Assembly: GCA_026709505.1 (NCBI GenBank)
Contig: JAPOSW010000080.1
Span: 68,811-115,816, forward strand
From: Gammaproteobacteria bacterium
GTDB taxonomy: Bacteria; Pseudomonadota; Gammaproteobacteria; Arenicellales; Poriferihabitantaceae
Length of the DNA stretch: 47,006 nt
Reading direction: 5' to 3'
Under the pieces are notes generated by a model. The model had not been told where the DNA came from. It worked only from the letters and a program-made list of their open reading frames with translations, and searched no databases. Shown here in pieces: positions 9,381 through 17,576 of the stretch. The position numbers and the translations under genes were made by a program. Position 1 is the first letter of the stretch; every line of letters begins with the position of its first letter.

Positions 9381-10462
9381 ATGATGGATAACACTCAAGC
9401 TCGCGAATGGTTAAACGGCGCATGGGCACGTATTTTGGAATCAGGTCTTGAAAAACCAGATCCCGAAATTGACCGACTGGTCAATTCCAAGCTGGTTTCA
9501 ATCCGCTATGCGATATTCACACAAATGCTCGGCAAAATTGCTAACTCCCAAAGAAGCTTATTAAGTCTGCAACTTGGTTCAGAGCGTTCTTCAGGCTCAT
9601 GGGATGCACGAAGTTTCTGCTCGTCGGTCATTGTGCCGTGGGTCGCAGACAATCATGATATTTCGGGCAAAAGCCCTGACCCTTATATCAACAACCCTCT
9701 GAGACGCGAAAGATTGGATGAGGGAACACACCAACTGCGCTACAAGGAAGAGTGGGACGCTCTCGTGGACTTCCCGGCTCCTCTGGATATTGCTGGCAGG
9801 ATCAAGCTTGAATCTGCATTCATTCGTTGCCTTGAGAGTGCGGCTCGTCGTCTTGCAACTCAGTCATTTGTATATCAGATTCCAATACGAGTCAGTCTGC
9901 CAAAAATGACTGGTGTTCTGGAAGCATTTCTTGCTGAAGCGAGTGGTGGCTTGCGGGCTTTAGTCGTAACTTCTGCGGCAATGACTGTCTTGGGCAAAGC
10001 CTTTTCGCTGTTCGAAAATGTCTCCTCACAAGGGCTAAACGAAGCAGACTCTCTTTCAGGTGCGCCGGGCGATGTCATGTGCATGGATTCCGATGGAAGT
10101 ATAGTCCTGGTTGTCGAAGTCAAAGATCGTGCCCTGACCTTATCCGATGTTCGCAGTTCAACTCAAAAAGCCAGAGTGGCGATGACCCATTGAGTAATTT
10201 GCTATTTACCTCACCAAGCATCCGTGAAGATGAACGGGACTCAATCCGTGAAAACATGGAAACAGCTTGGGCTTCTGGATTTAATATAAGTCAGCTTGAT
10301 ATTATGGATTTGACAAATGCGGGATTCTCACTACTACCTGAGACATGGCGTCCAGAGCTATTACGCGAGATAGGGGCGGAACTGGACAGAAGAGCAGATC
10401 ATATACATCGTCGAGTATGGCATGATCTCCTATCAAATATTGGCGGACAGTATAATCTATGA
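9381..10462 (+). pseudogene. SacI-family-like type II restriction endonuclease, frameshifted
   Basis: The first frame gives 270 residues with SIRYAIFTQMLGKI, SWDARSFCSSVIVPWVADN and SPDPYINNPLRR. A PD-(D/E)xK-like site follows: GAPGDVM, then LVVEVKDRALTLSDV. It ends prematurely at about 10193. The reading continues in another frame (SNLLFTSPSIREDERDSIREN through RRVWHDLLSNIGGQYNL) to a stop at 10460-10462. The order of motifs recalls SacI-family restriction endonucleases; that family name is from memory and needs a profile search. The start abuts the methylase stop, so the two formed one restriction-modification operon. Both partners are broken, so the system should be inactive unless the frameshifts are sequencing errors. 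Confidence 0.7.
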
Positions 10463-10550
10463 ATGAGAAAGCCGGGCACAATGCTCCAACAACAGTCATC
10501 AACACCCCCCAGATGACTTACAAATTTTTTCTGCCACCTGAGTTTAAATT
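10459..10550 (+). pseudogene. Short frame coupled to the endonuclease and cut by the MITE
   Basis: An ATG at 10459 overlaps the endonuclease stop (ATGA), typical of translational coupling. It opens a frame reading MNEKAGHNAPTTVINTPQ and then MTYKFFLPPEF before the MITE. If the element and one target copy are removed, the frame would continue for only two more codons to a stop. It is therefore either a 32-residue peptide or a gene already truncated. I recognise no family. Confidence 0.25.
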
Positions 10551-10811
10551 CTTTCATATGGACACTGTTGACTCCGGGAGGTTTTCGGGCATTTCTCCCA
10601 CACAAAACACCAGTATGGAGACAAAGTACCACCATTCCGGCGCTTTTTCCGGGCTTTCGGCACAAGCCCGGCAATTCCCGCCCATGCCCGCGGGGGCATG
10701 GCGGGCGAAAGTCCGGATTGCCGGACCGGGAAACCGGCCTGAACGGCGAATATTCCGGCACGGCAAGCATTCATCCGTGTAATCCCCGAGTCAACAGTGT
10801 CCTGATGAAAG
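10551..10811. mobile_element. 261-bp MITE-like element with 28-bp terminal inverted repeats
   Basis: The left end begins CTTTCATATGGACACTGTTG and the right end, read inward on the other strand, begins CTTTCATCAGGACACTGTTG. Over 28 bp the two ends match at 25 positions. The element is flanked on both sides by GTTTAAATT (10542-10550 and 10812-10820), a perfect 9-bp target-site duplication. The interior is GC-rich and strongly self-complementary: a long palindrome around GCCCATGCCCGCGGGGGCAT near 10681-10705, and GTCCGG...CCGGAC hairpins. It encodes no transposase. This is a non-autonomous element that needs a transposase in trans. The transposase family is unknown, although 9-bp duplications exclude several IS groups. 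Confidence 0.85.
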
Positions 10812-10839
10812 GTTTAAATTGGCGTGAAGTATCCGCTAA

Positions 10840-11718
10840 TCAAGTATTTTTTGAAAGCATCAACACCTCAAAAAAATTTCCCTTGCGCCTTCCCCATGCA
10901 GGAAATCGTTCGGTTGAAGTCACACGTTCTGCAAATTCGTCATGAAGCAGATGACGACCACGGTCATCGAAAATCTCGTAAGCGGATACTGCACGAATAA
11001 ATTCGTCAATCCTGGAGTCAGGGGGGAAGAAGGGAACATGTACCGACAGGTGTACAACCGGCAAGCATGAAGCCAGATTCAAGAGTCCTTCACCAAGATT
11101 TGCCTCACTGCCCTCTACGTCGATCTTCACGAGATCAGGGCTCCGAATATTTTGTGATTCGACCAGCTGCTCAAGAGTAATACTCGGTACAACAAAATCC
11201 TGACCTTCCCAGCCACTTCGGCTGGTGTCGACTGAGCCTTCAGGAAGCCCCATGGAAACCTCTCCTTCCTGATTGTCAATCGCGATGTTCAAAAGATTCA
11301 GTTGGCACATGTCCTCAGAGACGGAATTCGCAATTTGCGAAAGTGCCGCAAAACTATCCGGATTGGGTTCAAGGACCACCACGCGGGAAGCCCGGCATGC
11401 CAGAGCATAGATGACAGTCGGCCCAATCCAGGCGCCGATATCAAGTACCAGCCCTCCCGGTCTCACAAACTGTCGATAGACTTGCTCAGTTCGACGCTCC
11501 CAGTCTGCACTGTACCAGTGCCAGAATTCGCGATCGGAAACTTCGAACTCGATGCCCTCGACAACGACACTCCCAGTACCGGCATTTCCCTGACGGTAAG
11601 TTCGATGCCAGGGTTTAGAATAACTTGACCCTAAAATACATCGTGAATGATCTTTCCATTCACCGGGTTGACGAGTATTGAATTCTCTGGACTGCAACCG
11701 CTTGGTATCGTTATTCAA
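10840..11718 (-). CDS. FkbM-family SAM-dependent methyltransferase
   Basis: 292 residues. The SAM-binding motif LVLDIGAWIGPTVIYAL is near residue 90, VVVLEPNPDSFAAL (motif II) follows, and SPDLVKIDVEGSEANL is the hallmark of the FkbM fold. These enzymes O-methylate sugars, polyketides or glycolipids; the substrate here cannot be told. It stands alone on the minus strand between the MITE (20 bp beyond its stop side) and the divergent amidinohydrolase-like gene, with no glycosyltransferases nearby. The frame is intact. The N-terminal 60 residues are not conserved enough for me to be sure of the start. Confidence 0.78.
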   Translation of the reverse strand: MNNDTKRLQSREFNTRQPGEWKDHSRCILGSSYSKPWHRTYRQGNAGTGSVVVEGIEFEVSDREFWHWYSADWERRTEQVYRQFVRPGGLVLDIGAWIGPTVIYALACRASRVVVLEPNPDSFAALSQIANSVSEDMCQLNLLNIAIDNQEGEVSMGLPEGSVDTSRSGWEGQDFVVPSITLEQLVESQNIRSPDLVKIDVEGSEANLGEGLLNLASCLPVVHLSVHVPFFPPDSRIDEFIRAVSAYEIFDDRGRHLLHDEFAERVTSTERFPAWGRRKGNFFEVLMLSKNT

Positions 11719-11972
11719 TTTCTTTATCCCTTTGTGCCTATTCTTCCATTCTCGGAAGAGACTGGTGCAATATTCATCAATAGCAAGCCCAGTTTTTTCT
11801 CTATCACCATTATTTTCGCGAAATTTGCCTGATATTGGGCTTGCCCTTCCCTTGCTGCATTAATAAATCATGAAATCCTGAATCAGCAAGTCATCATGTT
11901 AAATTTTCTAACTGCCGGGACAATTGGATTGTAATAAAATTGCCAGAATCCACCTAATAGGAAGCAGCCACC

Positions 11973-12875
11973 ATGAAAGAACTTAACCAAACTCAAATTT
12001 CCCATGAAGTATGGGGCATCGACAATGACTACACCCTGCTACATGATGTTCTGCTCGGGCATCCCGATCATTATCGTTGGCTGGATGCCGGCCCGATAAT
12101 ACGGCGAACCTTGCATAACCTGGAACACACTGGCGTGGAATTCAGCCTTGAAACCGCTAAGGAACAGCATGCCGAAATGGTGCGAATCTACGAAAATTCA
12201 GGTGTAAATTGTCACTTTCTTGACTCCGACGAAGTCTTGCATCGAAACTTTTTCGCACGTGACTCAAGCGCCATGACTCCATGGGGAGCGCTGATCTGCC
12301 ATATGCAGTTGAAATGCAGGCGTGCTGATTACGTCACCACGATCAAGTTCTATCAGGACAATCACATACCAATCTGGAACTGTGTAACAGCGGGTCATTT
12401 TGAGGGAGGGGATTTTGTCATACTGGAACCCGGATGCGTGTTGATTGGTTATTGCGGAGAGCGATCAGAGAAGGAAGGTGCTGAGCAGGTAGCTTCCTGG
12501 GTTCGAGAACAGGGATGGGAAGCGCAGGTTGCACCGATATCCAGAGAATTTGTGCATATGGATGGACTAGTGGTTCCATTGGCCTCCAAGCTGCTTGTTG
12601 CCTGTCTGGATGCTTTGGAAGACTGGGTGGTGAAATGGCTTCGCTCAAAGGGCTTTGAATTTGTTGACGTCGGCTATGCCGAAGCCAAGAATCTGGGAGT
12701 CAATCTGGTTGCTTTGGGAAATGATCGAGTCCTTTCGATGCAAAGCAGCCCAAACCTGAACAGGGAAATGCGGGGACTAGGATTTGAGGTCTTCGATCCA
12801 GACATGTCCATGTTTACCTTGGGCGGTGGCGGCGTTCATTGCCTCTGCCAGGCATTAAGAAGGGACCCTGGCTGA
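11973..12875 (+). CDS. Amidinotransferase/dimethylarginine dimethylaminohydrolase-like hydrolase
   Basis: 300 residues of the guanidino-group-modifying (GME) superfamily. FARDSSAMTPWGA carries the conserved F-x-R-D, AGHFEGGDFVILEPG the EGGD substrate-binding acidic pair, REFVHMDG the catalytic His, and GGGGVHCLCQALRRDPG the C-terminal nucleophile Cys (Cys290 or Cys292). Members hydrolyse or transfer the amidino group of arginine, methylarginine or related guanidines. Released methylamines would fit a methylated-amine island, but the substrate is inferred only. RBS AGGAAG precedes the ATG by about 8 bp. It is transcribed divergently from the FkbM gene; the 254-bp gap between them should hold both promoters. 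Confidence 0.82.
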   Translation: MKELNQTQISHEVWGIDNDYTLLHDVLLGHPDHYRWLDAGPIIRRTLHNLEHTGVEFSLETAKEQHAEMVRIYENSGVNCHFLDSDEVLHRNFFARDSSAMTPWGALICHMQLKCRRADYVTTIKFYQDNHIPIWNCVTAGHFEGGDFVILEPGCVLIGYCGERSEKEGAEQVASWVREQGWEAQVAPISREFVHMDGLVVPLASKLLVACLDALEDWVVKWLRSKGFEFVDVGYAEAKNLGVNLVALGNDRVLSMQSSPNLNREMRGLGFEVFDPDMSMFTLGGGGVHCLCQALRRDPG

Positions 12876-13033
12876 TAGCGAGGATGGCATTGAATCCCGA
12901 AATCCCGACTTTAATCCATTTACTAATGGTTCTTATAGATCAGGTGCCAGTGAGAATCCTACAGCATACAGAGAAGGACGAGCTGGCTGTATTTCGTCGA
13001 TAAAACGAGGAATTGTAGAGATACAGCGATGCA

Positions 13034-13648
13034 TCACTCTCCATAAAAGAAGTCGACTTCACCGGATTTGAGATCATACTCCGCCCCAACAATCAACAAC
13101 TCGCCGCTTTCACAAAGCGGGATCAGCAATGGTGATTCAGTCTTCAGCTTGTCAACGTTATAAGCGACATTTTTGCGAATTGACTGGGACATTACCGTAC
13201 CTTCGTCGGAGAAAAGCAATGATTCAGCAACCGGCGAGATTGCAGGACGAATCGCATCAACCAGTGAACTTAAACCCGGGGTCAGGTCTTGCGCAGGATT
13301 TGACATTACATTCAATGTTGTCTTGATCGCCCCGCATTCCGTATGTCCCAGTACGACCACCAGCCTGCTTCCCAAAACTGTAACTGCAAATTCAACACTA
13401 CCCATCTGGGTTTCTTCAACCAGATTTCCGGCGACCCGGATAACGAACAAATCTCCCCCGCCTTGGTCAAAGACATATTCCACAGGCACGCGGGAATCCG
13501 AACACCCCAATACCACTGCAAAAGGGGCTTGCCCTTGAGTCAACTCAGCTCGCCTTTTTTCATCGAACAAGCCATCTGTTCGTTGTCCAGACGTAAAACG
13601 CCGATTGCCCGATTTCAATCTTTCCAGTGCTTCTTTCGCTGAACTCAT
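13034..13648 (-). CDS. Beta-class carbonic anhydrase
   Basis: 204 residues from the ATG at 13648; an upstream TTG at 13660 is in frame but less likely. The zinc ligands are clear: Cys49 in LGCSDSRVP with the Asp51-Arg53 dyad, then His102 and Cys105 in GHTECGAI. The family interconverts CO2 and bicarbonate in the cytoplasm. It lies 40 bp downstream of the Rieske oxygenase on the same strand and is probably co-transcribed with it and the DUF1989-GcvT gene. A bicarbonate or CO2 step may therefore be linked to that pathway. Confidence 0.92.
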   Translation of the reverse strand: MSSAKEALERLKSGNRRFTSGQRTDGLFDEKRRAELTQGQAPFAVVLGCSDSRVPVEYVFDQGGGDLFVIRVAGNLVEETQMGSVEFAVTVLGSRLVVVLGHTECGAIKTTLNVMSNPAQDLTPGLSSLVDAIRPAISPVAESLLFSDEGTVMSQSIRKNVAYNVDKLKTESPLLIPLCESGELLIVGAEYDLKSGEVDFFYGE

Positions 13649-13688
13649 CGTGGTCAACAACTGTTTTACTACTCGTCAAACAGCAAGC

Positions 13689-14849
13689 TCAATTTTCTAT
13701 CTCGCCACCAATCGCCCGCATGACCATGGTTTGGAAATGGTGAACTGCATGCTCTGACAATTCGGTCAGGTTCCGATCAATGATGAACCTGCCTTGATTA
13801 TATCCTCTTGACCTTAGCCCTCTTTGAACGCTCTCGCACAAGGCAATATCTTCGGGCTGCAATACATCCTTCTGATACCTCATCGCATCCCAATGCTGTG
13901 GCGTCGGTTCTTGCTCTGGGAGAAACCAGTCCTGAAACTCCAGAGTCTGTGCAATCCCATTTGGATTCATCTGCAATACCGATAAATTGGTTTGACCAGG
14001 ATAAATCCAAATGGTCAGGTTCGGCCACAGGAACCACCCGGCATATCCGAAGTCAATATCACCCCTCTTGAAATTAAAGGCACGGTTAGTCTCCGACCTA
14101 GGGGCTCCTGCTATCTGGCTCGAATAGATTCCTCGAGTCACCGTTCGATAGGTATTCATGTCTACCAAGTCCACAAAATCCTTGTGCGCCGGTGCACAGT
14201 GATAGCATTCCAGGAAATTGTCAATGATCACTTTCCAGTTGCACTGGACATTATAGATATCCCTCTGCGCCATCTGAAGAGTATCGATATCGGGACAGAA
14301 ACTGCGAATTTCATTCTCCAAATCCCCGCTCAGCTCCTTCAATGAAGCTGCGTTGTCATCAAGATTGATGAACACCATGGAACAAAACTCTTCGACTCGG
14401 ACCGATTTGAGAGAAAAGTCGCTTTTATTGAATCCATCTACATTCTCCGAGTTGCGTGCCATCTTGAGATTGCCATCGAAATCATAGGACCAGGCATGAT
14501 AGGGGCAGACGATCAGGTTGATGCTTCCCTGTCCATACAATAACTCATGACCGCGGTGAGCACAGACATTGTAAAACGCTCTCAGTTCCCCGGAGTGCGA
14601 GCGGATTACCAACAGATCCTGATCATTAATTTTGGCGGTCAGGTAATCGCCAGGTGCACGCAACTGACTGACATGCCCAACATAAATCCAGCTGCAAAAG
14701 AAGATTTTCTCCATTTCCAGCTCATATACAGCGGGGTCGGTATAGAAACGGGCTGGCATCGTATAGGATTCACCAGGCTTGCCGCAAAACGGCAGGTCAC
14801 CTTGCTGCTGGGCAACAGCCTTGGTTGAAATGTCCAAATGCTTATTCAT
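13689..14849 (-). CDS. Rieske-type oxygenase alpha subunit, probably an N-demethylating betaine/amine oxygenase
   Basis: 386 residues. The Rieske [2Fe-2S] centre is CAHRGHELL...CPYHAWSYDFDG (C-x-H and C-x2-H). The mononuclear iron site is DNFLECYHCAPAHKDFVDL (H-x4-H), with the final region ELSEHAVHHFQTMVMRAI. The N-terminal MPARFYTDPAVYELEMEKIF and the overall length match the group that includes glycine-betaine, stachydrine and carnitine oxygenases rather than aromatic dioxygenases. Expected chemistry is hydroxylation of an N-methyl group, releasing formaldehyde, or C-N cleavage. No ferredoxin-reductase partner is encoded nearby, so reduction must be supplied from elsewhere. The start is 42 bp from the DUF1989-GcvT stop, in one operon. 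The exact substrate is undetermined. Confidence 0.82.
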   Translation of the reverse strand: MNKHLDISTKAVAQQQGDLPFCGKPGESYTMPARFYTDPAVYELEMEKIFFCSWIYVGHVSQLRAPGDYLTAKINDQDLLVIRSHSGELRAFYNVCAHRGHELLYGQGSINLIVCPYHAWSYDFDGNLKMARNSENVDGFNKSDFSLKSVRVEEFCSMVFINLDDNAASLKELSGDLENEIRSFCPDIDTLQMAQRDIYNVQCNWKVIIDNFLECYHCAPAHKDFVDLVDMNTYRTVTRGIYSSQIAGAPRSETNRAFNFKRGDIDFGYAGWFLWPNLTIWIYPGQTNLSVLQMNPNGIAQTLEFQDWFLPEQEPTPQHWDAMRYQKDVLQPEDIALCESVQRGLRSRGYNQGRFIIDRNLTELSEHAVHHFQTMVMRAIGGEIEN

Positions 14850-14891
14850 TCCGTGCTTTTCCAGTATAAAGCGAGGCCTGTGTCGAGTTGA

Positions 14892-17261
14892 TCAAGTTGC
14901 AGGACTGCTTAAGTAATTTCCGCGTACCCGTTGCTTGTCGGGATCGAAATGAGGGAAACGCACAATCCGGGCAGGAATCCGCTTTTGATGGCCATCGAGC
15001 TTGCCCACTTCCAGCTGACTCCCAAGGTCAGCATGCATCGACTTGATTCGACATAGAGCAATATTCTTTGCCAGTATCGGAGAAATCATCGCGCTGGTGA
15101 TTGAACCGACTTGCTCACGTCCAATGAACACGCCATCGCCACTGACGGCTGATTCTTCGCCTTCCAGTTCCAGGCCCACCAGTTTCTGATATGGATTGGC
15201 CTTGCGCCTCATCAGCTCTTCCCGTCCGATGAAATTATCCTGCTTGGTCTTCAACGAAACAGTAAATCCTATTCCGGCTTCGAATGGGTCAGTCTGGTCG
15301 CAGAACTCCTGGCCAGCAAACACCAGACCAGCTTCAATTCTCAGCATGTCAAGGGCTTCAAGGCCTAGTGGAGCAATCCCATATTCCTGTCCAGCCTGCC
15401 AAATCGCATCCCATACGGCCTGTGAGTCGCGCGGATGGCAAAAAATCTCATAACCCAGCTCGCCGGTGTAGCCGGTTCTCGAGCAAATGATCGGTACTCC
15501 ATCTGCACCTTCTATTCTTGCAATGGAAAACCGAAACCATCCAAGTTCAGAAACTTCCGATTGGTCGGGGCGCGTCCAGATGCATTTCTTCAAGGTATCC
15601 AGACTTCGCGGTCCCTGCACTTGAAGATTATGCAATTGCGAAGTTGAGTCCTTCACCCAGGCTCTCAAGCCAAGATGATGGGCTTGTTCCCTCAACCACA
15701 AGCCAGAGGCGTCATTTCCGCCGATCCAACGGAAATTATGCTGGGCCAGACGGAATACGGTGCCATCGTCAATCATGCCACCGGATTCATAGCACATTGC
15801 GGTATATACAACCTGACCAATAGCAAGCCGTCGCACATCCCTGGTTACACAGGCCTGCAGCAAAATCTCTGCATCCGGGCCTGTAACTTCATATTTCCTG
15901 AGCGGCGATAAATCCGTCATGACCACTGTTTCCCGACATGCCCAGTATTCTGAAATAGCACCTAGATTATTGAACGAATTTGCCAGCCAGTAGCCGTTGT
16001 ATTCGATGAAGTTTCTTGTCAGGGCTGAAGTTCTTGAATGAAAGCTGGTTTCTTGGGTCATTTCTGGTTCTGCGTCAGTAGTCTTGCGGTAAGCGAGCGA
16101 TCGCTTGAAAAGATTCTGTTTGCCATACAGCCGAACATGTATATCGGTTGGCACCCAGGCATTGGCCGGGTCAATGTCGCACGGACAGGAAGAAGACAGG
16201 CAGACAAGGTCGGTCATTGCCCGCATGAGCACATAATCACCGGGCCTCGACCACGGGTCATCGAAGGTGAAAGAATATGCCTCGTCAAAAAAGGTATTGA
16301 AAAACAGGTTCATGGCCTGCCATCCCTTGCGCGGTTCAATTGGATACGGAGCCAGTGCAGCATTGAAGTTATCGGAGCAGTTGACATGCCCCGGATAGCC
16401 CGCTTCATCATAGTACTTGCTGGTGCACGCTACCCCGAAACTGTCATGCCGTCCGCAAGTATCCTGGACGACCTCGACCAACGGATTGAAATCGATATCA
16501 TAGAATTTGGAATACAGCCCGGGAGTCGGATAAGCATTGCCCATCAATGAGCGAGTGGTAGTCGCACTCAGGTTTCGGGTCCTGCCTTGATCAAGTGCCC
16601 GCATGTCGAAACACTGAAAATCGGAACACTGGCGCCCGTCGACATCAATGATCTGTATATACTCGCCTTCTCGAACCTCGTAGGCTTTAGCGGTTGCGGC
16701 TTCGATATGGATACTGTCTATTTCATCGGCCAGCGGATCTGGCAGCTCATTTACGGTCAGCATTGCCGGATTCGCCCTCTTTACAAATACCACCAAATCC
16801 GTGGGCGGGCGACTCTGGTCAACCTTCATGGGTACGCCCGGAGCACTGAAGAGCGCTATTAGCTCATCCTGGCTGACAAGGCTTGTGGAATGATTCGCAT
16901 GGGTCTCGCCCGACATCAATTCCGCTACAGGACAGGCTGCGAGATCAATTGAAAATAGCTTCAGTTTCTCCCTGATTTTTCGGGCACCCCCAAACGGGGC
17001 TTCAAGCATGCGCGCAAGAGCGGCGCCGGAAATGCCTGCCTTGACTCCAAGAGATTCAGTCATTGGCTGTCCCTTGCTGTTAAAGGCAAAAACCTGTGCG
17101 GACTGGAGCCCTTCGGGGTCCACAACTTCAACTTGATCGCCAGGCAGTAACGGCAATGCCATGACCCCGCCTGCCTTCAGCGGATGCCGTTCCTGACCGA
17201 TCCAGTCTTGACCGAGACCGGGTTCGCGCAAGCGCACATGCGTAGAGAGGCTCATGTCCAT
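14892..17261 (-). CDS. DUF1989 domain fused to a GcvT-like aminomethyltransferase
   Basis: 789 residues combining two unrelated modules. Residues about 190-390 resemble DUF1989 (urea-carboxylase-associated family): EYIQIIDVDGRQCSDFQCFD, GVACTSKYYDEAGYPGHVNC and CLSSSCPCDIDPANAW. The first 100 residues also carry a related-looking PLLPGDQVEVVDPEGLQSAQ. From about residue 410 to the end is a GcvT fold: TDLSPLRKYEVTGPDAEILL, SRTGYTGELGYEIFCHP, GLEALDMLRIEAGLVFAGQE and a C-terminal barrel. GcvT modules pass a methylene group to tetrahydrofolate. Some DUF1989 proteins are the carboxyguanidine deiminase subunits. The fusion suggests coupled removal of a nitrogen group and capture of a one-carbon unit. 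It is the first gene of the operon with the Rieske enzyme and carbonic anhydrase. Confidence 0.82.
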   Translation of the reverse strand: MDMSLSTHVRLREPGLGQDWIGQERHPLKAGGVMALPLLPGDQVEVVDPEGLQSAQVFAFNSKGQPMTESLGVKAGISGAALARMLEAPFGGARKIREKLKLFSIDLAACPVAELMSGETHANHSTSLVSQDELIALFSAPGVPMKVDQSRPPTDLVVFVKRANPAMLTVNELPDPLADEIDSIHIEAATAKAYEVREGEYIQIIDVDGRQCSDFQCFDMRALDQGRTRNLSATTTRSLMGNAYPTPGLYSKFYDIDFNPLVEVVQDTCGRHDSFGVACTSKYYDEAGYPGHVNCSDNFNAALAPYPIEPRKGWQAMNLFFNTFFDEAYSFTFDDPWSRPGDYVLMRAMTDLVCLSSSCPCDIDPANAWVPTDIHVRLYGKQNLFKRSLAYRKTTDAEPEMTQETSFHSRTSALTRNFIEYNGYWLANSFNNLGAISEYWACRETVVMTDLSPLRKYEVTGPDAEILLQACVTRDVRRLAIGQVVYTAMCYESGGMIDDGTVFRLAQHNFRWIGGNDASGLWLREQAHHLGLRAWVKDSTSQLHNLQVQGPRSLDTLKKCIWTRPDQSEVSELGWFRFSIARIEGADGVPIICSRTGYTGELGYEIFCHPRDSQAVWDAIWQAGQEYGIAPLGLEALDMLRIEAGLVFAGQEFCDQTDPFEAGIGFTVSLKTKQDNFIGREELMRRKANPYQKLVGLELEGEESAVSGDGVFIGREQVGSITSAMISPILAKNIALCRIKSMHADLGSQLEVGKLDGHQKRIPARIVRFPHFDPDKQRVRGNYLSSPAT

Positions 17262-17576
17262 GGCAAATTCAAAGTCAGGCAGGTTGATATTGTGAATACG
17301 ATTTTAACCGTCAAAAAAAAATTCAAGAACGAACACTTTACAGCATGCATGAAATGTGTTTATACCCGATATTCGGGCCGGCAAGCTTTCCGAAAGCCGT
17401 TTCTTGCCGAAATGGTACAGTAATGTTACAGCAAAATCTGCAATAGCGTTATCTTGTATTGATTTACAGAAAATTATCCCTGATACTTCGCCGATACTAA
17501 CGGAGCATTGACGGTCCGGCAGGCCTGTTTCAATGCCATAAAAAATACTGCTGAAATCACCACAGAGGAGAACCGA
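17262..17576. promoter_or_regulatory. Divergent control region with nested inverted repeats
   Basis: This 315-bp gap separates the DUF1989-GcvT operon from the ABC importer. It holds CCCGA-TAT-TCGGG (17365-17377). It also holds CGGCAAG (17379-17385) paired with CTTGCCG (17403-17409), enclosing a second palindrome GCTTTCCGAAAGC (17385-17397). Such clustered palindromes suit a shared operator or an mRNA hairpin. I see no strong sigma-70 pair. Confidence 0.4.

Noticed and set aside
10459-10945. Several 60-125-codon frames across the MITE
   Set aside because: They are produced by the GC-rich palindromes of the element and cross its boundaries; none resembles a protein.
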